A DNA stretch of 64,000 bases from Methylosinus trichosporium OB3b (lineage in GTDB: Bacteria > Pseudomonadota > Alphaproteobacteria > Rhizobiales > Beijerinckiaceae). The first letter of the stretch is position 1, and the number at the start of each line of letters is the position of its first letter. Positions 24,682 to 33,944 of the stretch are shown in pieces. Below the pieces are notes generated by a model. The model was not told the origin of the DNA. It saw only the letters and a list, made by a program, of their open reading frames with translations, and ran no database searches. Position numbers and translations under genes: made by a program. The DNA is taken from contig NZ_CP023737.1 of NCBI RefSeq assembly GCF_002752655.1, positions 3,558,001 through 3,622,000 of the forward strand. Reading direction: 5' to 3'.

Positions 24682-26981
24682 GCGTGACGCTCCTCGACCG
24701 TCTGCGCCTCCGCCTTATCCGTCGCCAGCTCCTTGGGGGCTTCGTCCTGTCCATAGCTGTAGCCGTAGCCATATCCATATCCATAGCCGTAGCCATATCC
24801 ATAGGCGCCGGCTTTCGCGTCCTGCCGCGTCAGCACGCCGCCGACCACATTGGCGCGCGCGAAGCGCAGGCGCTTCAACGAATGACGCAGCTGGCCCTTG
24901 CGCGTGCCGCCGGAGCGGATGACGAAGACGGTGGCGGCCGCGACATTGGAGAGCAGCTGCGCGTCGGCGAGGCCGAGCACCGGCGGACTGTCGATGACGA
25001 TGAGGTCGAAGACCTCCGCGCCGACGGTGAGCAGCGTCATGAAGCGCGAGCTGGCGAGGAGATCGGCCGGATTGGGCGGAATGGGGCCGGACGGCATGAA
25101 CACGAGATTATTGGTCGTCGTATTCTGCATCGCCTTGGGCGGCGAGCATCCTCCGGAGAGATAATTGCTGAGCCCCGTGCTGTTGTCGAGACCGAAGCGC
25201 ACGTGCAGCGATGGACGGCGAAGGTCGGCGTCGATGATGAGAACCTTGAGCCCCAGAGTGGCGAAATGGCGGGCGATGGCGAGCGCCGTGGTCGATTTGC
25301 CTTCGCCCGCCGCCGAGCTGGTGACGAGCAGGCTCTTGGGCAGCCCGCTCTCGGTGGCGAAATGCAGAGAGGTGCACAAGGAGCGATAGGCCTCGCACAC
25401 CCCCGAGCGCAGCTCCGCGAGCTCGCCCTCGATCGTGCGTCCCTCGCCTTCGATCTGGGGAATGAGGCCGAGCGTCGCGAGGCCGGTGAGACGCTCGAGC
25501 TCCTCCGCCGTGCTGATCGTGTCGTCGAACTTCTCCAAGAGGAAGATGAACAGCGCCGCGGCGGCGACGCCGAGAGCGAGGGAGGTGAGCAGATTGCGGC
25601 TGGTCTGCGGTGAGGACGGCGCGCCGGGCAGATGCGCCTGCTCCACGATGAACACATTGTTCGCGCCGGCGCCGCTGGCGACGTCGACCTCCTTGTAGCG
25701 CTGCAGCAGATGCTCATAGAGCGCGCGATTGGTGTCGACCTCGCGCTTGAGAATATTATACTGAATGCTGCGCTCTTGCAGGTCGAGCACTTCGGCGCGC
25801 AATGTCTCGACGCGCGCCTTCATCTCCCTCTCCTGGCTGAGCGAGGCCTCGTAAGCGCCCTTGTAGGAATCCTTGACCGCTTTGACCTCGATCTCGATCT
25901 GCCGGTCGATTTCCTTGATCTTGTTGTTGATCTGCACCATGCCCGGATAGTTCGGCTTGAAGGTCTCGAGCTTCTCCTGATATTCGGTGACGAGCGCGTT
26001 GCGCTTCTCGCGCAGATCCTCCACCGCCTTGTTGCCGAGGAGCTGCGGAAGATTGACGGCTCGCGCCTCCGACACCTGCTTGTAGAGCTGCTCGTTGCGG
26101 ATGCGCTCCGCCGCCAGCTGTCCGAGCACGGCGCTGCCCGCCGCCAGATTATTCTCGGCGATCGAGGACTTCTCGTTGGTGGTGATGATCTGCTCTTTCT
26201 GGCCGAACTCGACGAGGCGCTTCTCGGACTCCTGCAGCCGGATCTGCAGCTGCCGGATCTGATCCTCGAGGAAGGCCTTGGCGAAAGCGTTGACCTGGAA
26301 GCGCTTGTCGAGATTGGAATCCACGAAGGCCTGCGCCAACCCGGCGGCGATCTTCTGCGATCGCGCCGGGCTCGGGTCCGTGTAGGCGATGTCGACGAGA
26401 CGCGAGCCGGCCACCGGCTTGATCGCGCGATTGCCGAGGACGCGTCCGGCGGCGGCCTGCTCGCGCAGGGCGCGGTCGGCCCCGCCGCGGGACTTCGCGT
26501 CGAAGCCGAGGAGCGACCTCAGCGTCGGCAGCAATCCGGCTTCGCTCGGCGCGACGAAATCCGCATCGTCGGCGAGCTTCAGCGTCGAGGCAGCGCGCTC
26601 CGCGATGGCCGATCCCTGCAGCAGCTCATATTGCGTGCGCAGGAATTCGGCGTCGGAGCCCTCGAGGGGAGTGACATTGCCGTTCTCGACCACGCGCGCG
26701 ACATGGCGGTCGATCTGCACGCGCGTCGTCGCAGTGTAGAGCGGCGTCATCATCAATGTGCGCAGCATGCCGAGCGCGACCACGGCGGTGACGATCGCCA
26801 GCGCCTGCCATTTATGCCGCAGAAAAATACGCCAATATTCCCACAGCGTCGGCTCGACCTCGATGCCGCCCGTTCCGACATAGCCGCCGGGACTTTCCGC
26901 ATCGCCATAGAGCGCCGAGGCGGCGGGGCGCGGAATCAGCTTGCCCGAATCGTCTTCGTTCGTCGCTGTCTTATCGTTCAT
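24678..26981 (-). CDS. Wzc/GumC-like polysaccharide co-polymerase with BY-kinase domain
   Basis: The protein has 767 residues. A Wzz domain with the first membrane helix at ~59-76 is followed by a long periplasmic coiled coil (residues ~230-430). A second helix (LLTSLALGVAAAALFIFLLEKF) precedes the cytoplasmic tyrosine kinase, with Walker A TSSAAGEGKSTTA, Walker A' LIIDADLRRPS and Walker B DLIVIDSPPVLGLADA. Near the C-terminus is a Gly-Tyr run with nine tyrosines, a likely autophosphorylation cluster. It controls chain length and export of the exopolysaccharide. The ATG at 26981 has GAGG upstream. It lies between the Wza-like and J-domain genes. Confidence 0.9.
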   Translation of the reverse strand: MNDKTATNEDDSGKLIPRPAASALYGDAESPGGYVGTGGIEVEPTLWEYWRIFLRHKWQALAIVTAVVALGMLRTLMMTPLYTATTRVQIDRHVARVVENGNVTPLEGSDAEFLRTQYELLQGSAIAERAASTLKLADDADFVAPSEAGLLPTLRSLLGFDAKSRGGADRALREQAAAGRVLGNRAIKPVAGSRLVDIAYTDPSPARSQKIAAGLAQAFVDSNLDKRFQVNAFAKAFLEDQIRQLQIRLQESEKRLVEFGQKEQIITTNEKSSIAENNLAAGSAVLGQLAAERIRNEQLYKQVSEARAVNLPQLLGNKAVEDLREKRNALVTEYQEKLETFKPNYPGMVQINNKIKEIDRQIEIEVKAVKDSYKGAYEASLSQEREMKARVETLRAEVLDLQERSIQYNILKREVDTNRALYEHLLQRYKEVDVASGAGANNVFIVEQAHLPGAPSSPQTSRNLLTSLALGVAAAALFIFLLEKFDDTISTAEELERLTGLATLGLIPQIEGEGRTIEGELAELRSGVCEAYRSLCTSLHFATESGLPKSLLVTSSAAGEGKSTTALAIARHFATLGLKVLIIDADLRRPSLHVRFGLDNSTGLSNYLSGGCSPPKAMQNTTTNNLVFMPSGPIPPNPADLLASSRFMTLLTVGAEVFDLIVIDSPPVLGLADAQLLSNVAAATVFVIRSGGTRKGQLRHSLKRLRFARANVVGGVLTRQDAKAGAYGYGYGYGYGYGYGYSYGQDEAPKELATDKAEAQTVEERHA
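24750..24803 (-). repeat. Six-base tandem repeat encoding the Gly-Tyr tail
   Basis: Repeats of a CCATAT/CCATAG/CCGTAG hexamer on the plus strand encode alternating Tyr and Gly on the minus strand: nine Tyr within 17 residues. The mixture of TAT/TAC and GGA/GGC codons shows some divergence, but replication slippage is still plausible. Confidence 0.85.
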
Positions 26982-27021
26982 GCGGGCTCGACCTCGCAAA
27001 ATATCGGCGGCCCAGGGGCCG

Positions 27022-27786
27022 CTACCAAACCGATGGACGGAAGCTGGCGAGAGCCGGCGTAATGCGCAGGAACGAGTTCAGCGCGACCTTGCCCGACGAA
27101 GTCGGCACGACGATCACGTCGCCGTCCTCGATCGCCGGATCCGGCGCGTGCCCGTCGCGGATCGCATCCATATCGAACTCGGCGGCGATGCGCTGACCGT
27201 TGTGGTTGCGAAACACCATCACCTGGCTCGACGCCACGTCACGATCCAGCCCTTCGGCGAGCGCGCACACCTGCAGCAGCGAATATTTGCCGCGCAGGGG
27301 CAGCACGCCGGGCCGCTTGACCGCTCCTTCGATGGTCACGCGCTGGCTGTTGAACTCCTTCACATAGACCGACACTTGCGGCGATTTGAGAAAGGTCGCG
27401 CCGAGCTTGGCCGTGAGCTCGCGCTCCACCTGCTGCGCGGTCTTGCCGGCGACCGGAAACTCGCCGACGAGCGGCAGATTGATCGAGCCCGTGTCCGCCA
27501 CCTGCACGGCGCGCGTGAGCTCCGGCACCTTGAACACGACGATCTCGATCACATCCTGCGGGCCGATCTTATAGGCCGTGTTGCCGGGCGTCGCGGCGGC
27601 GACGAAGCTGCCGACCGAATTCGCGAGCTGCGCGGTTTCGGCGGAAGCGGGCTCGGCGGCCTGTGTCGATCCGGTGAAATCCGCGCTGATCACGCGGCCG
27701 CGATCATCGAAAGATTGCTCGCATCCGGCCGAGAAAATCGCGCCAGCCGTCGCCATCGCCATGATCCGTCTCGACCTGATGTCCAT
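27022..27786 (-). CDS. Wza-like polysaccharide export lipoprotein
   Basis: The protein has 254 residues. A lipoprotein signal ends in GAIFSAGC. A Poly_export domain follows (YKIGPQDVIEIVVFKVPELTRAVQV, then SINLPLVGEFPVAGKTAQQVERELTAKL) and a SLBB domain (VTIEGAVKRPGVLPLRGKYSLLQV). It forms the outer-membrane or periplasmic channel for the polymer. The ATG at 27786 precedes the lipobox by 23 codons. Its first 83 bases lie inside the end of the CpsB-like gene. Confidence 0.88.
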   Translation of the reverse strand: MDIRSRRIMAMATAGAIFSAGCEQSFDDRGRVISADFTGSTQAAEPASAETAQLANSVGSFVAAATPGNTAYKIGPQDVIEIVVFKVPELTRAVQVADTGSINLPLVGEFPVAGKTAQQVERELTAKLGATFLKSPQVSVYVKEFNSQRVTIEGAVKRPGVLPLRGKYSLLQVCALAEGLDRDVASSQVMVFRNHNGQRIAAEFDMDAIRDGHAPDPAIEDGDVIVVPTSSGKVALNSFLRITPALASFRPSVW

Positions 27787-28582
27787 TTCCGCCCCCATTG
27801 TTTCGCATCGAGCGCGCATTCGCATTCGCGGCCGTGACAGTCGCGCGCGAGGGCGCCGGCAACCGCGAGGGCGGCTCGTTCGCCAGAATCATTCGTGGCC
27901 GGCCGAGCACCAGAGCCGAGGCCTCCTCCTCGCCGACGCGTTGCGCCGCCGCCTCGAAGCCGGCGCCGAGATTGGGACGCCGCCGGCCGACGCCATGCGC
28001 ATCCGAGGCGAGAATATGCGCTCGTCCTTCGTCCAGCATGCGTTCCGCCCAATAACGCGGCGCGCGTCCGAAGCCGCCGAGCAGCGCGCCGGCGGTGAGC
28101 TGCATGAGCACGCCGCTCTGAAACAGCTTCTCGATCGACGCATAATGCGAGGCGATCCAGGACAGGCGCTCCGGATGCGTCAAGATCGGAACATAGCCGG
28201 CGAGCAGAAGGCTGAAGAAGGAGTCGACGAGGCGCAGCGGCGCCACGTGATGCGGCGGCTCGACGAGCACATAGCGCGTGTCGGCGATCGACAGCACGCG
28301 CCCGGACCGCAGTCCTTCGACGAGATCGGGCGCGATATGCACATCGGCGCCGGCGACGAGCGTCAGCGGAATATCCGCGTCGTCGAGATGGCGTTGCAGC
28401 GTGCGCGTCGCGAGGCGAATCTCCGGGCCGGTGTTATGATAGAGGCCGGGAAGAATATGCGGCGTGCAGGCTTGAATCGTGACGCCGTCCGCGACCGCCA
28501 TGCGCGCCATCTCCAGCGCCGTCGCGAGATCGGGAGCGCCGTCGTCGACGCCGGGCAAGAAATGCGAATGAAGATCGATCAT
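27704..28582 (-). CDS. CpsB/CapC-like PHP-fold tyrosine phosphatase
   Basis: The protein has 292 residues. It opens MIDLHSHFLPGVDDGAPDL with the metal-binding HxH of PHP enzymes. Further metal-ligand segments are ACTPHILPG, ILTHPERL and HILASDAHGVGRRRP. Such proteins dephosphorylate the BY-kinase tyrosine cluster and so cycle polymer synthesis. It is the first gene of the minus-strand operon. Its low-complexity C-terminal 27 residues overlap the Wza-like gene in another frame. Confidence 0.88.
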   Translation of the reverse strand: MIDLHSHFLPGVDDGAPDLATALEMARMAVADGVTIQACTPHILPGLYHNTGPEIRLATRTLQRHLDDADIPLTLVAGADVHIAPDLVEGLRSGRVLSIADTRYVLVEPPHHVAPLRLVDSFFSLLLAGYVPILTHPERLSWIASHYASIEKLFQSGVLMQLTAGALLGGFGRAPRYWAERMLDEGRAHILASDAHGVGRRRPNLGAGFEAAAQRVGEEEASALVLGRPRMILANEPPSRLPAPSRATVTAANANARSMRNNGGGNGHQVETDHGDGDGWRDFLGRMRAIFR

Positions 28583-28747
28583 CGGCTCTGGGCGATTGCA
28601 AAGGAATAAACCAACGACACCGCGCGAAACGCGCGCACAGCGAGAGACGCCGCCGTATCATTCGTTTCCTCCCTTCGCCGCGCCAAGTCCATACGGGATT
28701 ATACGCCTCGCCGCCGCGCGCGCCCGATCGCGAGACTGAAAATGCAG

Positions 28748-28780
28748 CGGCGGCGAGGATGCATCGCATCCTCGCCGCCG
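28748..28780 (-). terminator. Rho-independent terminator of the DUF2778 gene
   Basis: Perfect 15-base stem CGGCGGCGAGGATGC / GCATCCTCGCCGCCG with a 3-base loop, followed on the minus strand by a short T-rich tail (CATTTTC). It lies 35 bases after the DUF2778 stop. Confidence 0.75.
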
Positions 28781-28815
28781 GTCGTTGCGAACAGATTTTC
28801 GAGAGCGGACGGCGC

Positions 28816-29820
28816 TCAGTCGAGCTTGGCGACGACGACGAGCCTCTTGATGTCGCCCTTGTCGAACGCGCGCAGGAAGGCGGCGTAATTCCGGAACGAG
28901 ACGCAGCCGTTGGAATCGCCGCGCGGGCCGAGCATATAAGTGTGGGCGAGCAGGCCGACGCGGCCGAAGATGTTGCCCTCGCCGCCGACCGGCGTCAGCC
29001 GGATCGCGCGCACGCCATGGAACGGCTTCTCGCGCAGCGTGAGTTCATAGATATGCGGCGGCGTCACGCCGCGCATGCGCACATGGGCGAAGCGCGGATC
29101 GTCGAATTTGTCGCCGAGGCCCGAATGCGCCTCGAGCCGCGTGCCATCCGGGAGATAGACCGTATGGCCGGCGATGTCGTAGACGGCGGTGCCCTCCTCA
29201 TAGCGCAGCGCCGGATTGGCGCTGGCGCGCCAGGCGTCGGAGAGGCGCGTGTCGGAGGGCGCATAGGCGAGCGCGGAAGTCGTCGGCTGCAGCGCGCCGA
29301 AGAATTTCTCGAACAGCGAGCGATTGTCGGCGGGCGCCGGCGAGAGCGCGGTCTTTCTCGCCGCGACGCCGCGGGCCGGCGCACGAAATCCCTCGCGCCC
29401 GAGAGGAAAGGCGAATTCGCTCGGACGGCGCGGCGGCAGCGGCGCCGTCTGCTGGGCGAGCGGCGGGCTCGGCTGCGCCGCTTCGGTCCGCTCCTCGCGC
29501 GCATCGGCGTCGTCGGCGGGAGAGGTCGCGCCGCTGCGCGCTTCGGTCGGCGCGATCGACGCGATCACGATCTCGGACTCCGCCATAGCGGAGGCCATGC
29601 GCGAGCGCAGATCGACGAGCAGGGCTCCGAAGGGGTTGAACGCCGCTCGGACGGCGATCTGCTCCGCCTCCGGGTCGAGGCGCGGGCCGTCGCTCAGGCA
29701 GATCATCGCGCCAGAGACGGCGGCTCCGGTGAGGAGGATGGCCGAAAAGACGATTCTGCGGGAAAAGGCGCGGCGGCTTGCGGTAGAGAGCTCGTTGTTG
29801 TCGCCGGTCGTCTGAGTCAT
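28816..29820 (-). CDS. DUF2778 (Tlde1/L,D-transpeptidase-like) envelope protein
   Basis: The protein has 334 residues. An N-terminal membrane anchor (RRIVFSAILLTGAAVSGAMIC) is followed by a long Pro/Ala linker and a C-terminal catalytic domain with HTYMLGPRGDSNGCVSFRNY. This is the His...Ser-x-Gly-Cys pattern of L,D-transpeptidase-like and Tlde1 enzymes acting on peptidoglycan peptides. The domain is common in chromosomal Rhizobiales proteins, so housekeeping cell-wall work is more likely than a secreted toxin role. It stands alone with its own terminator. Confidence 0.8.
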   Translation of the reverse strand: MTQTTGDNNELSTASRRAFSRRIVFSAILLTGAAVSGAMICLSDGPRLDPEAEQIAVRAAFNPFGALLVDLRSRMASAMAESEIVIASIAPTEARSGATSPADDADAREERTEAAQPSPPLAQQTAPLPPRRPSEFAFPLGREGFRAPARGVAARKTALSPAPADNRSLFEKFFGALQPTTSALAYAPSDTRLSDAWRASANPALRYEEGTAVYDIAGHTVYLPDGTRLEAHSGLGDKFDDPRFAHVRMRGVTPPHIYELTLREKPFHGVRAIRLTPVGGEGNIFGRVGLLAHTYMLGPRGDSNGCVSFRNYAAFLRAFDKGDIKRLVVVAKLD

Positions 29821-30116
29821 TCACCCCCACTTTCGGAGCATTGTCCGTAACGCACGCTATTTCGACGCTATTTCAGCATCGAGTGACTGGAGATTCGTCT
29901 CACGAGGTCAACCACACACTCGCGGACACGGCACGATAGGTAGAATGAATTTGCAATTAGGCGCTTTTTTGACGCTTATTTGTTTGTTTTCCAATCCAGA
30001 GCTTCACCATTACCGTGAGCGAGAATGTCGCGAGAAGGTAAACGGATCGGAAACATCGCCGCGTCGGCACGAAAAATTCCGTCCCACTTCGCAAAGGTCG
30101 CTCAGTTCTCATATCG
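29821..30116. other. Intergenic region, nothing recognised
   Basis: About 300 bases, somewhat AT-richer than average, between the DUF2778 start and the end of soxR. Frames here are short and lack ribosome-binding sites. It presumably contains the DUF2778 promoter. Confidence 0.4.
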
Positions 30117-30587
30117 CTAATCATTCGCGTCTCGGACGCCATCGCACTTCAATAATACTGCTCCCTGGCCGTCAGCGCCGAGTCGGTCGGAGGGATTGCG
30201 TAGCGGGCAGTCCTCCAAGGACAGGCAGCCGCATCCGATGCAGCCGTCCAGTCTGTCGCGGAGGAGAGTCAGTCCGTCGATCCGCGCCTGCAAAGCCCGC
30301 CGCCAATTGACGATCATGTCTTTGACATCGGCGGCCGTCGGCTGTTTTCCGGCGGGAACGGGCTTCAGAAGGTCGACGATTTCCGCAAGGGGGACGCCGA
30401 GGCGCTGCGCGACGCGAATAATGGCGATTCTCCGCAGAATGTCGCGCGAGAAACGTCGCTGGTTGCCGCGGCTGCGGATCGACGCGATCAGCCCCTTCGC
30501 CTCATAGAAATGAAGCGTCGAGATCGCGACGCCGCTTCGTTGCGCGACCTCTCCCACCGACAGCATCTGGATTCGCTTGGTGTTCAT
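30117..30587 (-). CDS. soxR: Redox-sensitive transcription activator SoxR
   Basis: MerR-family sensor of redox-cycling compounds and superoxide. The protein has 156 residues. The N-terminal helix-turn-helix is LSVGEVAQRSGVAISTLHFYEAKGL, followed by SRGNQRRFSRDILRRIAII. The [2Fe-2S] ligands are intact: C-x2-C-x-C-x5-C in CIGCGCLSLEDC. The ATG at 30587 has GGGAGA upstream; an ATG at 30566 is possible. It is divergent from an SDR gene with a SoxR operator between them. Confidence 0.93.
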   Translation of the reverse strand: MNTKRIQMLSVGEVAQRSGVAISTLHFYEAKGLIASIRSRGNQRRFSRDILRRIAIIRVAQRLGVPLAEIVDLLKPVPAGKQPTAADVKDMIVNWRRALQARIDGLTLLRDRLDGCIGCGCLSLEDCPLRNPSDRLGADGQGAVLLKCDGVRDAND

Positions 30588-30604
30588 GGAGAGCGTTCTC
30601 CCTC

Positions 30605-30635
30605 TTGACCTCAACCTAACTCGAGGTTTTATACG
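30605..30635 (+). promoter_or_regulatory. SoxR-type operator within a 19-base-spacer promoter
   Basis: CCTCAACCTAACTCGAGG (30609-30626) matches the SoxR box pattern CCTCAA-N6-TTGAGG with one change in the right arm. It overlaps a -35 TTGACC (30605-30610) and precedes a -10 TATACG (30630-30635), a 19-base spacer typical of MerR-activated promoters. It points toward the SDR gene. Confidence 0.85.
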
Positions 30636-30752
30636 AAGTGTCGGCTTGTCTGTGCAAGCTCTTCGGCCGCGTGCGGCCGAAGTGTCTCTCAGGGTTGACG
30701 CTCGTGGCTGTTCTGCAGACGGGCGCGCCTGTGACTTTCAGGGACGGACAAA

Positions 30753-31478
30753 ATGGAAACGAATAAGACTTTTGCCTTGGTCAGCGGCGCCAATCGCGGA
30801 ATCGGACTTGCGATTGCGACTGGCCTCGCGCGCCGAGGAGTAGATGTTCTGCTCGGATGTCGCGATCTCGGGCGGGGCGAAGCCGCTTGCGCCACCTTGC
30901 AGAAAGAAGGGTTGAATGTGCGGCCGGTGCAGTTGGACGCCACGGATGACGCCAGCGTTTCCGCGCTCGCTCTGCTGATTGCGCAAGATCACGGCCGCCT
31001 GGACATTCTGGTGAATAATGCCGGCATCGGCCTGGACCACGATGCGTCGCTGTCGACGACCGAACGAATGCGACGGACGCTGGAGGTCAATGTCGTCGGG
31101 GTCGCCCGATTGACGGAAGCGATGACGCCGCTGCTGGCGCGCTCGAAGCGACCGCGAATCGTCAATGTCTCGTCCGAGCTGAGTTCGTTCGGGCTACGCT
31201 CCAAGCCGGATTGGATTTACGCAAATTTCGCGATGCCGACCTATCAGGCGTCAAAGGCTGCGCTGAATTCTCTGACGCTCAGCTATGCTCGGCTGTTGAA
31301 GGACAAGGGCGCCAAGGTCAATGCGATTTGCCCCGGTTATACGGCGACGGAGGCGACCAATTTCATGGGCACGCGGACTCCGGACCAAGCGGCGGTGATC
31401 GCGATCAAATTCGCGCTGCTCGAGGACGATGGGCCGACCGGCGTCTTCGTCAACGAGGCAGGCGAATTGCCCTGGTGA
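30753..31478 (+). CDS. Short-chain dehydrogenase/reductase, SoxR target
   Basis: The protein has 241 residues of classical SDR type. It has the cofactor motif GANRGIGLAIA, structural NNAG in LDILVNNAGIG, catalytic Ser near IVNVSSELSSFG, and Y-x3-K in YQASKAALNSL. It is close to NADPH-dependent carbonyl or quinone reductases. The SoxR-type promoter upstream suggests induction by redox-active compounds, so a quinone or carbonyl substrate is likely. The leader from the predicted transcript start is about 110 bases. Confidence 0.88.
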   Translation: METNKTFALVSGANRGIGLAIATGLARRGVDVLLGCRDLGRGEAACATLQKEGLNVRPVQLDATDDASVSALALLIAQDHGRLDILVNNAGIGLDHDASLSTTERMRRTLEVNVVGVARLTEAMTPLLARSKRPRIVNVSSELSSFGLRSKPDWIYANFAMPTYQASKAALNSLTLSYARLLKDKGAKVNAICPGYTATEATNFMGTRTPDQAAVIAIKFALLEDDGPTGVFVNEAGELPW

Positions 31479-31616
31479 CGCCGATCGGTCGATGATCCTC
31501 TGATCCGTGACGGTTCCAACGGATAACTCTCGCGCCGGCCGCTTCGATGAAGGCGAGTGAAGAACGCTGGCCAGGCGGAGGCGCGCGAGCCGAACCATTG
31601 AGGGAACCGCCTGCGC

Positions 31617-32747
31617 TCAGGCGAGGATCGAACGGTCGACCGCGGCGATCGAGGGCGCGCCGGTCAGGACCATCGCGGTGCGCAGCTCCTTGGCGAGCAG
31701 GTCGAGCATCGTCTCGACGCCGCCGCGTCCGCCGGCGGCGAGCGCGAAAGCCGCGGCGCGTCCGAGCATCACGCCCTTCGCGCCGAGCGCCAGCATGCGC
31801 AGGACGTCGAGACCGGATCGCACGCCCGAATCGGCGAGCACGGTGAGCGCGTCGCCGACGGCGTCGGCGATCGGCGGAAGCGCCTTCGCCGTCGACAATG
31901 CGCCATCGAGCTGGCGTCCGCCATGATTGGAGACGACGATTCCGTCCGCGCCGAAACGCGCGGCGTCGCGCGCGTCCTCGACGTCCAATATGCCTTTGAG
32001 GATCATCGGGCCGGGCCAGAACTCGCGGACCCATTCGATGTCCCGCCAGCCGATGGTCGGATCGATATTGCGGCCGAGCCAGCCGATGTAATCGAGGAGG
32101 CCCGTGCGCTTGCCGAGATATTTGGAGATATTGCCGAGATCGTGCGGGCGGCCCATGAGGCCGACGTCATAGGCCCAGGCGGGCCGCCCCGCCGCCTGCA
32201 GCAGCCGCCGCGTGCGCACGAACGGCCCGGAGAGGCCCGAATGCGCGTCGCGATAGCGTGAGCCATGAACCGGCAGATCGACCGTGAACACCAGCGTCTC
32301 GACGCCTGCCGCCCGCGCCCGCTCCAGCATATGGCGCATGAAGCCGCGGTCCTTCAGCACATAGAGCTGGAACCAGATCGGCCGCGGGCAGGCGGCCGCG
32401 ACCTCCTCGAGCGGGCAGATCGACACGGTCGAGAGGGTGAAAGGAATGTTGCGCGCCATGGCCGCCGCGGCGGACTGCGCTTCGCCGCGGCGCGCCGCCA
32501 TTCCCGCGAGGCCGACCGGCGCGAGAATGACCGGCAGATCGGCGGGGCGGCCGAAGAACTCCGTTCCGAGCGCGACCTCGGGGAGGCTGCGCAGCACGCG
32601 CTGGCGCAGCCGCACGGCGCGCAGATCATCGAGATTGGCGCGCAATGTCGTCTCGTCATTGGCGCCGCCATCGATGTAATCGAACAGGAAGCGCGGCAAT
32701 TTTTTTCGCGCGGCCTCGCGGAAGTCGGCGGCGCAGGAAATGATCAT
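31617..32747 (-). CDS. lldD: FMN-dependent L-lactate dehydrogenase or related alpha-hydroxy-acid oxidase
   Basis: The protein has 376 residues. The TIM-barrel alpha-hydroxy-acid dehydrogenase opens [24 protein letters not shown]. The FMN and active-site segments are [36 protein letters not shown], and the catalytic [13 protein letters not shown] with [20 protein letters not shown]. It oxidises L-lactate to pyruvate, passing electrons to the quinone pool, but glycolate or mandelate are alternatives. It starts 4 bases after the hrcA stop. Confidence 0.85.
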   Translation of the reverse strand: MIISCAADFREAARKKLPRFLFDYIDGGANDETTLRANLDDLRAVRLRQRVLRSLPEVALGTEFFGRPADLPVILAPVGLAGMAARRGEAQSAAAAMARNIPFTLSTVSICPLEEVAAACPRPIWFQLYVLKDRGFMRHMLERARAAGVETLVFTVDLPVHGSRYRDAHSGLSGPFVRTRRLLQAAGRPAWAYDVGLMGRPHDLGNISKYLGKRTGLLDYIGWLGRNIDPTIGWRDIEWVREFWPGPMILKGILDVEDARDAARFGADGIVVSNHGGRQLDGALSTAKALPPIADAVGDALTVLADSGVRSGLDVLRMLALGAKGVMLGRAAAFALAAGGRGGVETMLDLLAKELRTAMVLTGAPSIAAVDRSILA

Positions 32748-32751
32748 CGGC

Positions 32752-33852
32752 TCAGCCGCCGCCGGCGACGACGCGCGCCACCACTTTGGCCGTATAATCC
32801 ACCATGGGTACGATGCGCGCGTAATTGAGCCGCGTCGGGCCGATGACGCCGAGCGCGCCGACGATGCGCTTATTGCCGTCGCGCAGCGGCGCGGCGATCA
32901 TCGACGAGCCGGAGAGCGAGAACAGCCGGTTCTCCGAGCCGATGAAGATGCGCACGCCCTCGCCGGTCTCGGCCCGCTCCAGCAGATCGATGACCTCGGT
33001 CTTGGTCTCGAGATCGGCGAACAGCAGGCGGATGCGGTCGAGATCGGCCATTGCGGTCAAATCCTCGAGCAGATTGGCCTGGCCGCGCACGATGAGCTGG
33101 CGATGCTCGGCGCCGGATCCGCCCCAGCTCGCCAGTCCGGCCTCGACGAGCCGCGCCGTCAGCGCGTCGAGCTCGCTCTGCGCCGCCTTGCGCGCCGCCT
33201 CGATCTCGCTGCGCAGATCGAGAAGAGTGCGTCCGCGAATGCGCGCGTTGAGATAATTGGCCGCCTCGACCAATGAGGACGCCGGCAGGTCGCGCGGCAC
33301 CTGCAGCACGCGATTTTCCACCGAGCCGTCCTCGCCGACCAGAATGGCGAGCGCCCGCTCCGGCTCGAGGCGGACGAACTCGATCTGCTTCAGCCGCGCA
33401 TTGTCCTTGCTGGTGACCACCACGGCGGCGCCGCGGGTCAGTCCGGAGAGCAGGCTGGTCGCCTCGGCCAGCACGCCCTCGAGGTCGTGGTCCTTGGAAG
33501 CCGCCTCGACCTGCGCCTCGATCTGCGCGCGCTCGCTCTCCTCCATATCGCCGATCTGCAGCAGCGAATCGACGAAGAACCGCAAGCCGAGCTCGGTCGG
33601 CATACGGCCGGCGCTGGTGTGAGGGGCGTAGACGAGGCCCAATTCCTCGAGATCCTGCATCACATTGCGGACCGAGGCCGGCGACAAGGCCATCGGCAGC
33701 AGGCGAGACAGCTGGCGCGAGCCGACGGGATCGCCGCTCGCGAGGTAAGTGTCGACGATCTGGCGGAAAATCTCGCGCGGACGCTCGCCGAGATTGGCGA
33801 AGCCGCTGCTGCCCGGCGGAAGCGGCGCGAGAGGGTGTCCCATGCGGATCAT
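32752..33852 (-). CDS. hrcA: Heat-inducible transcription repressor HrcA
   Basis: Repressor of CIRCE-controlled groESL/dnaK genes. The protein has 366 residues. The N-terminal winged helix is [25 protein letters not shown], with [40 protein letters not shown]. The C-terminal regulatory part has [22 protein letters not shown] and [22 protein letters not shown]. No CIRCE element or grpE is visible nearby; the downstream gene is lldD instead of the usual grpE. Confidence 0.94.
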   Translation of the reverse strand: MIRMGHPLAPLPPGSSGFANLGERPREIFRQIVDTYLASGDPVGSRQLSRLLPMALSPASVRNVMQDLEELGLVYAPHTSAGRMPTELGLRFFVDSLLQIGDMEESERAQIEAQVEAASKDHDLEGVLAEATSLLSGLTRGAAVVVTSKDNARLKQIEFVRLEPERALAILVGEDGSVENRVLQVPRDLPASSLVEAANYLNARIRGRTLLDLRSEIEAARKAAQSELDALTARLVEAGLASWGGSGAEHRQLIVRGQANLLEDLTAMADLDRIRLLFADLETKTEVIDLLERAETGEGVRIFIGSENRLFSLSGSSMIAAPLRDGNKRIVGALGVIGPTRLNYARIVPMVDYTAKVVARVVAGGG

Positions 33853-33944
33853 GACGAGAGAATGGCGCCTCGGCGGCGCGGGTCAAGCCTCCTCTTGGCC
33901 CTGCGTGTCGGCGACCGTTGACATGAGCGGCCGCGAACTGGTCT

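Noticed and set aside
29945..30310. A 121-residue plus-strand frame near the end of soxR
   Set aside because: No ribosome-binding site, overlaps soxR in antisense, and the composition changes midway; treated as chance.
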